From CALDTK01 sp965215215 (GTDB lineage Bacteria > Bacteroidota > Bacteroidia > Chitinophagales > Saprospiraceae), in assembly GCA_965215215.1 (NCBI GenBank), contig OZ244043.1, positions 372,001 to 436,000 of the forward strand: a stretch of 64,000 nucleotides of DNA. The letters are read 5' to 3'. Shown one piece after another: positions 18,244 through 27,353 of the stretch (its first letter is position 1; the number at the start of each line of letters is the position of its first letter). The translations under genes and the position numbers were made by a program. Below the pieces are notes generated by a model. The model did no database searches. It worked only from the letters and a program-made list of their open reading frames with translations, and was not told where the DNA came from.

Positions 18244-18741
18244 GCGTGTGTCTCGTTGTACACCCCACCCCCGGCAAACTCTGCGCCATCGGTCAGAATC
18301 CCCCACGTCGAATCGACGAACCGACCGAGTGCGGCGTCGAGTCGAACAAAGAGCGCAACGAACACCGGCTTACGCGGAAAGCGCTCCGCGCGAATGCATA
18401 CGACACGAATGCGCATCGCGACTAAAGCAGATTGGTTTCGACAAACGGTATTCGTTTTAGCGTAAGCGGTAGCTCCGACGGGGAAAACGTACGGTTGAGC
18501 AAGTTTAATCGCGTGGTTACCACATTTATACTGCACACACATATATACATACATAATGCATAAATAATTGATATAAACACGTATAAATACATATATAGTC
18601 GTGCAAAATATTGAGTAGATCGGTCTTAATCCGCGTTAACAACCTAGCGCATCGAATCCCGCGACCTTTGCGGTATCCTGAAAAATGGACGGTCGCTGCT
18701 CCCCCGAAGCGGGGCCTACCGACTACTGCTAAGCTCCACAC
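18244..18741. other. divergent intergenic region, 498 bp, with AT-rich island
   Basis: Between the starts of the DUF4382 gene (minus) and the cargo gene (plus). The part from about 18525 to 18610 is strongly AT-rich with repeated ATATATA/ATACAT words, in contrast to its flanks. A near-match to the -7 box, GACCTTTG, is at 18663-18670, about 70 nt before the ATG at 18742. Short open frames here have no recognisable product and look spurious. Confidence 0.55.
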
Positions 18742-20187
18742 ATGTTCTACTCTCGCGGTGCACTGCGCGCACTGGTACTCGGGGCCCTGTTCGGCGGGGC
18801 GAGCGGTCCGGCTTCACTCGCCCAGGAGGTTTCGGGCGTTCGGCTCAGTCAGTTACGACCCGTCGAGCGGTACCGCGTTCCGGATTGCCGGGATTCGCTG
18901 ACCATTTGCTTGGCCTTAGATTTGGATGCCTTCGGGTACGACCTCGAAATCGACGGCGTACCGGCCGCACGGAAAACCCCTTGCGCCGCCGAAACACTGA
19001 CCAGCTATAACCTGGATTCTTTACTCGGCGGCGCGAATACCGAATCGGCTTACGAGCTAACCTGGCGGCTGGCGCCGGGCGCGCGTCGCGGGCGCATCAC
19101 CACGGTGAGCGAGTTGGTTAGCTTCCTGCGCGAAAACGACCCAGCCGGCGCTTGGCACCTCGCCGGCGACAACCGGTTGCTGGTCGGTGAGCCTTCCTCG
19201 CGACTCGGGGAGTTACTCGCGTTCGGAGTAGACTCACGCGCGATCCGTAGGGCGGAACCGGCGCCGTACGTGAGTGCATTCGGGCAGGGGATACGGCTCG
19301 GGTCCGGGCTACACAACCTCGTTCTCATTGGGCAACTGGGTGAACGCGACAGTACGCTCGTCGTGGTGGATTGCGGGTCGTTCCCGGTCGACAGCATCAA
19401 GGTAATGAAAGGCCTCGCCGCTACGCACTGCGTCAGTTTACCCGGGCGCGTCGAGGATTACGAGCTCACCTTCGGGTGTGCGCCGATCGATCCGGCCGTT
19501 GAAAGCGTAGACTTTTACTCCGTGACCGACGGCTGCATCCGGTTTGCGGCCGAGGAAGTGGGCGAAGCCTACACCTGCGTCGAGTACTGCGAGCGATCTA
19601 CCGGATTCCGCGGAAAGGTCGGGCTGTACGTCGAGGTCCTCGCGGCAGCTTCGATCGGGAATCCGGTAGCGAACGACGATCAGTACGGAATAGCCTACAA
19701 CGGGCAGCGCATGTTACCGGTGCTCGCGAACGACGAGGTCACCGAAGCGGCCACACGTATCCTTCTGAGAAGCGGTGTGACCAAGGGGGAGGTCCGCGTG
19801 GACCCGCGCAACCGACTGCACTACACCGCCCCGATCGACTTCTGTGGCCTCGACCGGATCAGCTACGAGGTCTGTAACACGGGGGGCTGCGATACGGCGA
19901 GCGTCCGCCTGGAGGTGACCTGTGACGCACTGCTCGTGTTCAACGGGCTCAGTCCGAACCACGACGGACGGAACGACGCGTTCACCGTCCTGGGTATCGA
20001 GAACTACCCAAATAATACGCTGCTCGTTTTCGACCAACACGGTCACCGGGTTTACGCGACCGAAGGCTACGCGAACGATTGGCGCGGGACGGGCGCCGGC
20101 GCCCCGCTGCCGAACGGTACGTACTACTACGTGATCCAGGTACCCGGCAGGGAGCCGCTCAGCGGCCCGCTACAGATCATTCGATAG
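18742..20187 (+). CDS. type IX secreted protein with type B C-terminal domain
   Basis: 481 residues. Signal peptide MFYSRGALRALVLGALFGG... cleaved near LAQ (about 28). The middle (30-300) is not recognised; it has several Cys-containing beta repeats. From about 300 to 395 there is a cadherin-like module (NPVANDDQYGIAYN...DFCGLDRISYEVC), then the gliding motility-associated C-terminal domain (LSPNHDGRNDAFTVLGIENYPNN ... GTYYYVIQVPG). The last 180 residues are clearly paralogous to the end of the adhesin at 1-1884. Expected to be exported by the type IX system and held at the surface. No porP gene is next to it. Confidence 0.88.
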   Translation: MFYSRGALRALVLGALFGGASGPASLAQEVSGVRLSQLRPVERYRVPDCRDSLTICLALDLDAFGYDLEIDGVPAARKTPCAAETLTSYNLDSLLGGANTESAYELTWRLAPGARRGRITTVSELVSFLRENDPAGAWHLAGDNRLLVGEPSSRLGELLAFGVDSRAIRRAEPAPYVSAFGQGIRLGSGLHNLVLIGQLGERDSTLVVVDCGSFPVDSIKVMKGLAATHCVSLPGRVEDYELTFGCAPIDPAVESVDFYSVTDGCIRFAAEEVGEAYTCVEYCERSTGFRGKVGLYVEVLAAASIGNPVANDDQYGIAYNGQRMLPVLANDEVTEAATRILLRSGVTKGEVRVDPRNRLHYTAPIDFCGLDRISYEVCNTGGCDTASVRLEVTCDALLVFNGLSPNHDGRNDAFTVLGIENYPNNTLLVFDQHGHRVYATEGYANDWRGTGAGAPLPNGTYYYVIQVPGREPLSGPLQIIR

Positions 20188-20205
20188 ACTTAGCACAGTC
20201 GTTTT

Positions 20206-20240
20206 GCCTCACCGATCGCAGTGATCGGTGGGGCTTTTTT
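20206..20240 (+). terminator. strong intrinsic terminator
   Basis: GCCTCACCGATC (20206-20217) pairs with GATCGGTGGGGC (20223-20234), 12 bp with one G-U pair, 5-nt loop, followed by TTTTTT. Ends the cargo gene transcript; it lies in the 55-bp gap before the convergent typA end. Confidence 0.92.
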
Positions 20241-20242
20241 AC

Positions 20243-22060
20243 TCAAGTGCCAGCTACCAGGGCCGGATTCTTGGCGCGTTTGCGCTCGCTTTCCTTGAGG
20301 TAGATCTTGCGTATACGCATCGCGTCGGGCGTGACCTCCACGTACTCGTCGCCCTGAATGTACTCGAGCGCTTCCTCCAGGGTGAAGAGCCGGGGTGGGG
20401 TTAGCTTGAGCTTATCGTCGGCGCCGCTCGAACGTACGTTCGACTGCTTTTTTGCCTTAGTTAGATTAACGACCATATCGCCCGGCCGCGCGTTTTCGCC
20501 CACCACCTGGCCTTCGTATATCTCCTGGTTGGGTGTCACGATCAGGGTACCGCGATCCTGTAGGTTATTGAGCGAATAAGGGATCGCCTTGCCGGTTTCG
20601 CTGGCGATCATGGAACCGGTTACTCGCTTCGGGATGTCGCCGGCCCAGGCCGCGAACTCCTTGAAGCGGTGGGTCATGACCAACTCCCCCGCCGTGGCGG
20701 TAATGAGTTGGGTCCGCAGACCGATGATGCCCCGGCTCGGGATCTCGAAGGTGAGGAACGTGCGCTCCGGTTCGGCGCGCATGTCGGTCAGGGTGCCTTT
20801 ACGCTGCGTGACCGCGTTGATCACCGTACCGCTGTAACTGTCCGGTACGTTGATGTACAACTCCTCCATCGGCTCGTGGCGCTTCCCGTCGACCTCCTTC
20901 AGGATAACCTGAGGCTGGCCGATTTGCACCTCGTAACCCTCCCGGCGCATCGTTTCGATGAGGACGGAGAGGTGAAGTACGCCGCGCCCGAAAACGGTAA
21001 AGGCCTCCGCCCTGTCGGTGGGCTCTACCCGGAGTGCCAAGTTTTGCTCGATCTCTTTCTCCAGGCGTTCCTTGAGGTGGCGGCTCGTAACGAACTTACC
21101 CGCCTGACCGAAGAACGGCGAGTCGTTGATCGCGAAGGTCATCGACATCGTGGGCTCGTCCACGGCGATCGGGGGCAACTGATCGAGGTGCTCGGGGTCG
21201 CAGATCGTGTCTCCGATCTCGAAGCCTTCGATACCGGAGATCGCGCAGATGTCGCCCGGTTCTACTTCTTCGACCTCGGTGCGGCCTAAGCCTTCGAACA
21301 CGAAGATTTTCTTCGAGCGCTGCTTGCTTACGTTTCCCTCGCGATCGATGACGGCCAGCGCCTGATTCGGCTTCAGGACGCCCCGATTGAGCCGCCCCGA
21401 AGCCATGCGGCCCGTGTAATTAGAGAAGGCCAGCGAGGTCACCATCATTTGCGTAGGCCCGTCCCCCACGGCCGGTGGCGGGATGTGCTCGATGATCATG
21501 TCGAGTGCGTAGGTCACGTCGTCGGTCGGTTTGTTCCACTCCGGGCCCATCCAGCCGTTCTTCGCCGAGCCGTACACCACCGGGAAGTCGAGCTGCTCCT
21601 CGGTGGCGTTGAGCGCGAACATCAGGTCGAACACCGCCTCGTACGCCTCCTCCGGCTTGCAGTTCGGCTTGTCCACCTTGTTGACCACCACGATCGGTTT
21701 GAGCCCGAGCTCGATCGATTTCGAGAGCACGAACCGGGTCTGCGGCATCGGACCTTCGAAGGCGTCCACGAGCAGCAGCACGCCGTCGGCCATGTTGAGC
21801 ACCCGCTCCACCTCGCCACCGAAGTCACTGTGGCCGGGGGTGTCGATCAAATTGATCTTCACGTCCTTGTAGCGGATCGAAACGTTCTTCGACAGAATCG
21901 TAATCCCGCGCTCCCGCTCGAGGTCGTTGTTGTCGAGGATCAGCTCGCCGGTGGATTCTCGTTCGTGGAACAAGTTACCGGCGTGCAGGAGCTTGTCGAC
22001 GAGCGTGGTCTTTCCGTGGTCGACGTGCGCGATGATCGCGACGTTACGAATGGCGGTCAT
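20243..22060 (-). CDS. typA: ribosome-associated GTPase TypA/BipA
   Basis: 605 residues. Translational GTPase motifs: G1 AHVDHGKTTLVDK, G2 RGITILSK, G3 DTPGHSDFGGEVER, G4 NKVDKPN. Elongation-factor domains follow, then the BipA-specific C-terminal domain (TPPRLFTLEEALEYIQGDEYVEVTP). It binds the 70S ribosome at the EF-G site and helps 50S assembly, notably in cold or stress. It lies 157 bp downstream of ftsZ on the same strand, and a promoter match in that gap suggests its own transcription. Confidence 0.97.
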   Translation of the reverse strand: MTAIRNVAIIAHVDHGKTTLVDKLLHAGNLFHERESTGELILDNNDLERERGITILSKNVSIRYKDVKINLIDTPGHSDFGGEVERVLNMADGVLLLVDAFEGPMPQTRFVLSKSIELGLKPIVVVNKVDKPNCKPEEAYEAVFDLMFALNATEEQLDFPVVYGSAKNGWMGPEWNKPTDDVTYALDMIIEHIPPPAVGDGPTQMMVTSLAFSNYTGRMASGRLNRGVLKPNQALAVIDREGNVSKQRSKKIFVFEGLGRTEVEEVEPGDICAISGIEGFEIGDTICDPEHLDQLPPIAVDEPTMSMTFAINDSPFFGQAGKFVTSRHLKERLEKEIEQNLALRVEPTDRAEAFTVFGRGVLHLSVLIETMRREGYEVQIGQPQVILKEVDGKRHEPMEELYINVPDSYSGTVINAVTQRKGTLTDMRAEPERTFLTFEIPSRGIIGLRTQLITATAGELVMTHRFKEFAAWAGDIPKRVTGSMIASETGKAIPYSLNNLQDRGTLIVTPNQEIYEGQVVGENARPGDMVVNLTKAKKQSNVRSSGADDKLKLTPPRLFTLEEALEYIQGDEYVEVTPDAMRIRKIYLKESERKRAKNPALVAGT

Positions 22061-22117
22061 GGGGGTAGTTTAACTTCGAGCCTTGCGGCAAAACGGCACA
22101 TACGGCTAAAAGGCGCG

Positions 22118-22150
22118 CGAAGGTACTCGTTACCCCGAATCGGAGAACAA
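22118..22150 (-). promoter_or_regulatory. predicted promoter of typA
   Basis: Minus strand: TTG, 22-nt spacer, TACCTTCG, then 57 nt to the typA ATG. The spacer is at the long end of the accepted range. Confidence 0.5.
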
Positions 22151-22217
22151 GTAATGGCCGACCCCTACGAAGAGGAGCCGGCCACCTGAGAGTGAAATGA
22201 GAAACTAAACCTACAGA

Positions 22218-23654
22218 TTAATCCGCCTTGTCGTAGAGCCACGGGTTTTCGCCGCCGAGGCGGGGTTCCCCGTTCTTATCGACGACCGTACGGGACGGCT
22301 GTTGCTGGGGCGGTTGTTGCGGTTGCTGGTAACCGTGAGCCCGGCGAAAGCGCATGTACGCCGGCTCGCGCTCGAGTCCGGCGAGCTCGTCGGTATCGTC
22401 CGGCGGCACGGGCTCCCCGTACGCTTGATACCGGGGTGCGTAGGGCTCGCTCGGCTCCTGCGGCGCGGCGGGCTGCTGGCGTTGCATATCCTGCAGCACC
22501 TCGTTACGGTACCGCACCGAGCGGTTGTACTTGTCCACCCGCGGGTGTACCTCATCGAAGTCGACGGAGTTACTCTGCGGCTCGCGCTGCCCGGGGTACG
22601 GGGCCTGCTTCGGGGGCTGCGGCTTACCGTGCGCCTTGAGGTCGACGACCTGCTTGGAGGCGCGCTTATCGCCGGAAAGTGCCTGGATGGCCGAATCTTC
22701 GAACCCAGTGGCGATCACCGTCACGCTCACACCGTCTTCCAGGGCATCGTCGAAGCAAGTACCCCAAATGAGGTTGGCTTCCATACCGGCCTCCTCCTGC
22801 ACGAAGGCCGTGATCTGGTCGATCTCGTCCATCGTGATGTCGGTGGTACCGTAGCAGATGTTGAGCAGGATGTTCTCCGCGCCGTGGATGTCGTTGTCCT
22901 CGAGCAGCGGTGAGCTAAGCGCCTGGTCGACGGCCGAACTCGCGCGGTTCTCGCCGTTGGCGTACCCGATGCCCATGATCGCGACGCCGGACTGGCGGAG
23001 CACCGTATTTACGTCTTCGAAGTCGACGTTGACGTAGCCCGGGCGAGTGATAATCTCGGCGATACCGCGGGCGGCGGTGGTCAACACGTTGTCGGCCTGC
23101 GCGAAGGCGAGGCGCATCGGCATATCGGCGTGGATCAGGCGAAGCTTATCGTTGCTCACCACGACGAGCGCGTCGACGTGCTTCTTGAGCTCCATGAGTC
23201 CCTCGACGCCGTTGCGGATGCGCGTACGACCCTCGAACGTGAAGGGGAGCGTTACGATGCCTACGGTCAGGATGCCGAGTTCCTTGGCGGCGCGGGCTAC
23301 GATGGGCGCCGCACCCGTACCGGTGCCACCGCCCATCCCGGCGGTGACGAACAGCATCTGACAGTCGTCCGCGAGAAACTGCTGGACCTCGGTCACGGAC
23401 TCCTCGCAGGCCTCGCGGCCCACTTCGGGTTTACTGCCCGCCCCCCGACCGCGGGTGAGCTGGGGACCGAGGTGAATCTTAGTGGGTACGGGGCTTAATT
23501 CGAGCGCCTGCGCATCGGTGTTGGCGATGGCGAAATCGACGCCGACGATGTTTTGCTTGAACATGTGCGTAACGGCGTTCGAGCCGCCCCCGCCCACGCC
23601 GAGTACTTTGATTATCGTGCCGGTGTTGCGGCGGTTATCGAGAAGATGGAACAT
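22218..23654 (-). CDS. ftsZ: cell division protein FtsZ
   Basis: 478 residues. Tubulin-like GTPase with the signature GGGTGTGAAP (near 108) and the T7-loop region of the GTPase domain through about 330. A long Gln/Pro-rich linker (about 330-455) comes next, then a conserved tail (EPRLGGENPWLYDKAD) that should bind FtsA. It forms the Z ring at midcell. It is last in the division cluster, 44 bp after ftsA. The linker contains several Q runs (QQPQQPPQQQ) and is the most variable part. Confidence 0.98.
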   Translation of the reverse strand: MFHLLDNRRNTGTIIKVLGVGGGGSNAVTHMFKQNIVGVDFAIANTDAQALELSPVPTKIHLGPQLTRGRGAGSKPEVGREACEESVTEVQQFLADDCQMLFVTAGMGGGTGTGAAPIVARAAKELGILTVGIVTLPFTFEGRTRIRNGVEGLMELKKHVDALVVVSNDKLRLIHADMPMRLAFAQADNVLTTAARGIAEIITRPGYVNVDFEDVNTVLRQSGVAIMGIGYANGENRASSAVDQALSSPLLEDNDIHGAENILLNICYGTTDITMDEIDQITAFVQEEAGMEANLIWGTCFDDALEDGVSVTVIATGFEDSAIQALSGDKRASKQVVDLKAHGKPQPPKQAPYPGQREPQSNSVDFDEVHPRVDKYNRSVRYRNEVLQDMQRQQPAAPQEPSEPYAPRYQAYGEPVPPDDTDELAGLEREPAYMRFRRAHGYQQPQQPPQQQPSRTVVDKNGEPRLGGENPWLYDKAD

Positions 23655-23698
23655 GGATTATTTTGTTGGAGGGGGTGAAAAAAGGGAGGTAGCGGAGC

Positions 23699-25138
23699 CT
23701 AGTCCATGTCTGGGTCCTCGTCGGAGTCGAACCAGACTTTGATGGTCTCCAAAAAGCGCGAACCCGTTGACTTGAGCCAACCTTCCGGTTCGGAGGCACT
23801 CGACCCGACGGCGTCCAGGCTCGCCACTGCAGCCGACGCGGCGACGACTGAGCCGCCGGTTGCATTCGACTGGCCGCCGAGCGGGGGCTGCGTCATGTTG
23901 GCCGTAGCCAGTTGAGCCGCCGCTACGGGTGTTGCGCGCTTCGATTCGAGCGCGGCTTCCCGTGCCTGCCGGTCGAGTTCGATCTCGCCGATGAGCAGGC
24001 CGATCGACGTGGCGTAGATCGGGCTGCCGAGCTCGATCGGGTAACCCTGCGCGAGGTGCTCCACGGGCAGGCCCACCCGCGTCGGGATGGCCGTGTAGAG
24101 TTCGGTGAGCTTGTCGACGTTACGCAGGAGACTGCCGCCGCCGGTCAGGACGATCCCGCCCTGTAGGCGACTCCGCGTATCGGAAGCCGAGATCTGGAAA
24201 TCGATGTACCGCAGGATCTCCTCCATGCGCGCCTGGATCACCTCGGCGAGTTGCATCTCCGAGATTTCGGTGTGCTCCTTGCCGCGGCGGTTGGCGATGC
24301 GGATGAATCGATTGGTGGTCACCTCGCTGGCCAGGGCACTGCCGTAGCCCGTTTTTAGGTCTTCGGCATCGGCCACGGTGATCCGAAACACCTTACGGAT
24401 ATCGCTCGTGATCACGTCGCCGCCGAAGGGGAGCACGCAGGTGTGGCTGATCACCCCGTCGGCGAAGATGGTGATGTCGGTCGTACCGCCGCCGATGTCG
24501 ACGAGGACGACCCCGTCGCGGCGATCGGCTTCGGTGAGTACGCTCGCCGCCGAGGCGATCGGCTCGAGGGTTAGATCGCTCACGTCGAGCTCGGCTTTCT
24601 GCACGCAACGCATGATGTTACGGGACGCCGAGTTCTGGCAGGTGATGATGTGGAAGTTGGCGCCGAGTCGCGTCCCGCACATACCGATGGGCTCGTCGAT
24701 ACCCCACTCGTCGTCGACGCAGTAGTCTTGGGGAATGATGTGCAAGATCTCCTCGCCCGGTTTTAGCGGAAGCTTGCGCATGGAGAGTACGAGTTTGTCG
24801 ATATCACCCTGCGTGATCTCGGCGATGTTGTCATCGCGCGTGATCATACCGTGGTTCTGCCGGCTGGCGATGTGCTGCCCGGCGATCCCGACGTTGACGC
24901 GTTGAATGGGCGCGCCCACCTGCCGCTCCGCGCGCTGCACGGCGTCGGTGATGGCGCGCACGGTCTTGTCGATGTTCGACACTACCCCGCGTTGTACACC
25001 CTCGCTGATCACCCGGCCGTGTCCCAAAATTTCAATCTGGCCTAAGTCGTTGCGTCGCCCGACCACCGCGCACACCTTGGTGGTGCCGATGTCTAGCGCG
25101 ACGCTGAAGTCGTTACTCTTTGTTTGTTCCCATTTCAT
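23699..25138 (-). CDS. ftsA: cell division protein FtsA
   Basis: 479 residues, actin-like ATPase. Seen: phosphate-1 ALDIGTTKVCAVVG near the N-terminus, phosphate-2 VVLVDIGGGTTDITIF, and the adenosine motif GGIVLTGGGSLLRNV. An extra C-terminal stretch of about 80 low-complexity residues (Ala/Thr/Ser) precedes a final segment GWLKSTGSRFLETIKVWF that looks like the amphipathic membrane-targeting helix. It tethers FtsZ to the inner membrane. It sits between ftsQ (57 bp) and ftsZ (44 bp). Confidence 0.97.
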   Translation of the reverse strand: MKWEQTKSNDFSVALDIGTTKVCAVVGRRNDLGQIEILGHGRVISEGVQRGVVSNIDKTVRAITDAVQRAERQVGAPIQRVNVGIAGQHIASRQNHGMITRDDNIAEITQGDIDKLVLSMRKLPLKPGEEILHIIPQDYCVDDEWGIDEPIGMCGTRLGANFHIITCQNSASRNIMRCVQKAELDVSDLTLEPIASAASVLTEADRRDGVVLVDIGGGTTDITIFADGVISHTCVLPFGGDVITSDIRKVFRITVADAEDLKTGYGSALASEVTTNRFIRIANRRGKEHTEISEMQLAEVIQARMEEILRYIDFQISASDTRSRLQGGIVLTGGGSLLRNVDKLTELYTAIPTRVGLPVEHLAQGYPIELGSPIYATSIGLLIGEIELDRQAREAALESKRATPVAAAQLATANMTQPPLGGQSNATGGSVVAASAAVASLDAVGSSASEPEGWLKSTGSRFLETIKVWFDSDEDPDMD

Positions 25139-25195
25139 CTCTACGTGTTTAAAAGTGTTTCAGTGTCTCTCTCAGGTCGCTTCATGGGGGGCATG

Positions 25196-25978
25196 TCATA
25201 CGCCGTCGGATCCCTTGCGCTGGCAGACTACCTGACCGGCGTAGCGGAGATCGACGCTCGAATACGCCTCCCACCCCACCTCCGGCGTAGCGCCGTAGAG
25301 GTAGGTGCGGAGTCGTTCGAGCTTAGCGGGGAGCTCGGCCAAGCTGCCGAGCCGGAACTCGGCGGTGCCGAGCTTGGGAATTAAGGTGTAGGCGCCATCG
25401 CGGTAATCGATTTGCTCGATCAACGCACCGAGTAGCGCGTCGCCGCGCAGCTCGGAGGCGAGCGGGTACGCGGCGGGCAACAGGCTGTCCTGTACGGCCT
25501 CGGCGAAAGTCGGCACCGAGCCGGTGAGGATCGGGACCCGCGCCACGTCGTGCTTGCTTAAAGGCAAAATCTCGCCACTCGGTCCGATGTAGTAATCGAC
25601 CCCGGTACGGTCGTGCACCCGGAGGATCGGCTGTTTTTGCGTAAGCTCGACGTGGAGCTTCCCGTCGAAGCTCGAGTAGATGTCGGCGCTCGCTACGTAG
25701 GGGTCCGTACGCAGGAACCGCTCGAGCTGTTCGAGTACGATGCCGTCGATGGCCTGTCCGATCAGCACACCCTGCGGACCGGCGTCGAGTCGGCTGCGGA
25801 CATCGCTCGCTTGAATGAGGAAGAGTCCATCGGGACTCGGCTGGATCTGGATAACCACATCCGCCACCCGGCCGGCGTTGCGCATAACGGCGGCGTAGAC
25901 CGCGATCGTAAATACCGCGAGGAGGGACGCCACCGCGAGGTAGCGCCACCGGCCCGCAGGCCAGGTGTTGTGTTTCAT
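25196..25978 (-). CDS. ftsQ: cell division protein FtsQ
   Basis: 260 residues: short cytoplasmic N-terminus, one transmembrane helix (WRYLAVASLLAVFTIAVYAAVM, about 11-32), then a POTRA domain (about 35-110) and a beta domain ending in VDLRYAGQVVCQRK. It bridges early and late division proteins in the periplasm with FtsL. Weakly conserved by sequence; the call rests on topology, POTRA-like pattern and its place between murC (28 bp) and ftsA (57 bp). Confidence 0.92.
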   Translation of the reverse strand: MKHNTWPAGRWRYLAVASLLAVFTIAVYAAVMRNAGRVADVVIQIQPSPDGLFLIQASDVRSRLDAGPQGVLIGQAIDGIVLEQLERFLRTDPYVASADIYSSFDGKLHVELTQKQPILRVHDRTGVDYYIGPSGEILPLSKHDVARVPILTGSVPTFAEAVQDSLLPAAYPLASELRGDALLGALIEQIDYRDGAYTLIPKLGTAEFRLGSLAELPAKLERLRTYLYGATPEVGWEAYSSVDLRYAGQVVCQRKGSDGV

Positions 25979-26006
25979 AGTCGTGCTCTCGGAACCGAGC
26001 GCTTCG

Positions 26007-27353
26007 TTAGGCTTGCACCAACTTCCGCGCTAGGCTATCAACGTCGCCGGCTCCCATAAACAGCAAAACGTCTGGATTCAGCACGTGCAGCAATCCGGGA
26101 GCCTCCGAACTGTGGACAAGGTACTTTTTCTCCACGGTTATATGAGAGAAAATCATACTACTTGACACATTTTCTATCGGCGCTTCCCTCGCCGGATATA
26201 CCTCCAGCAGCACCACTTCCTCTAATGCGCTGAGGGCCAGTGCAAAATCACGATAAAAGTCTCGCGTACGTGTATATAAATGCGGCTGAAAAACCCCGAT
26301 TACCCGCTTTCCGTCGAATAGCTCCCGCGCTGCGGCGACCGCGGAGGCCACTTCGGTCGGGTGGTGTGCATAATCGCTGATAACCTCGGCCGCTTTGAAT
26401 CTGCCAAGCCGTTCGAAGCGTCGGGCTACCCCCCGGAACCCGGCTAAGTCCCTAACGGCTTGCCGCAGATCGGCACCGGCGGCCACGACCGACGCAATGG
26501 CCGCCACCGCGTTCTCTACGTTGTGGCGCCCGGGTACCATCGACTTCCCCGGTAAGGGTTCGGCGCCCGGTGCGTGTAGCTCGAACGCGAATCCGCCGTC
26601 TTCGACCCGGATCCCACGCGCCTGCCAGTCGGCCGTTTCCAGCCCGTACGTCCAGACCTCCACCGCGGTGAGCGCGCTCGCCAACCGCTCGGCGATGTGC
26701 GGCTTGGTGATTACCGTGCCCCCCGGTTTAACCTGACTGAGGAAGTCTCGGAAGCCCTGCTCGAAGGAGGCCCGCTCCCCGTAGATATCGAGGTGATCGG
26801 GCTCGATGTAGGTGACGATGGCTACGTCGGGGTGTAGCGACAGGAAGGAGCGGTCGTACTCGTCCGCTTCGACCACCAACCACTCACCCCTGCCGTCGAG
26901 GTAATTGGTCCCGTAATTCGCCGCAATGCCACCCAGGAACGCCACCGGATCGAGCCCCTGCTCGCGCATGAGGTAGGCCGCCATGGCGCTCGTGGTGGTT
27001 TTTCCGTGGGTTCCCGCCACGGCGAGCGTGGGGTGACTATCGCTAATCAACCCGAGGGCGGCGGCCCGCTTCACCAGCTTGGTCCGCCGTCGCTTGAGCT
27101 CCGACAGCTCCCCGAAATCGCTGGGTACCGCGGGGGTGTAGATAGCGAGATCCACGTCTCCCGGGATACCCCCGGGCTCGTCCTCGTAGTGGACCGAGAT
27201 CCCTTCGCTACTCAGCGCCCGCGTGAGGTCGCTCGGCCGCAAATCGTAACCCGAAACCAGGATGCCGCGCTGCCGGTAGTAGCGCGCCAGCGCACTCATT
27301 CCGATACCACCGATCCCTACGAAGTAGACGTGTTGGGGGGTACTAGCGGACAT
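26007..27353 (-). CDS. murC: UDP-N-acetylmuramate--L-alanine ligase MurC
   Basis: 448 residues. Adds L-Ala to UDP-MurNAc, ATP-dependent, cytoplasmic. Seen: N-terminal nucleotide-binding VYFVGIGGIGMSALARYY, ATP loop VAGTHGKTTTSAM, DEYDRSFLSLHPD, the ligase-domain FQPHLYTRTRDF, and the tail LFMGAGDVDSLARKL. It overlaps murG by 11 bp and precedes ftsQ by 28 bp. Confidence 0.98.
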   Translation of the reverse strand: MSASTPQHVYFVGIGGIGMSALARYYRQRGILVSGYDLRPSDLTRALSSEGISVHYEDEPGGIPGDVDLAIYTPAVPSDFGELSELKRRRTKLVKRAAALGLISDSHPTLAVAGTHGKTTTSAMAAYLMREQGLDPVAFLGGIAANYGTNYLDGRGEWLVVEADEYDRSFLSLHPDVAIVTYIEPDHLDIYGERASFEQGFRDFLSQVKPGGTVITKPHIAERLASALTAVEVWTYGLETADWQARGIRVEDGGFAFELHAPGAEPLPGKSMVPGRHNVENAVAAIASVVAAGADLRQAVRDLAGFRGVARRFERLGRFKAAEVISDYAHHPTEVASAVAAARELFDGKRVIGVFQPHLYTRTRDFYRDFALALSALEEVVLLEVYPAREAPIENVSSSMIFSHITVEKKYLVHSSEAPGLLHVLNPDVLLFMGAGDVDSLARKLVQA

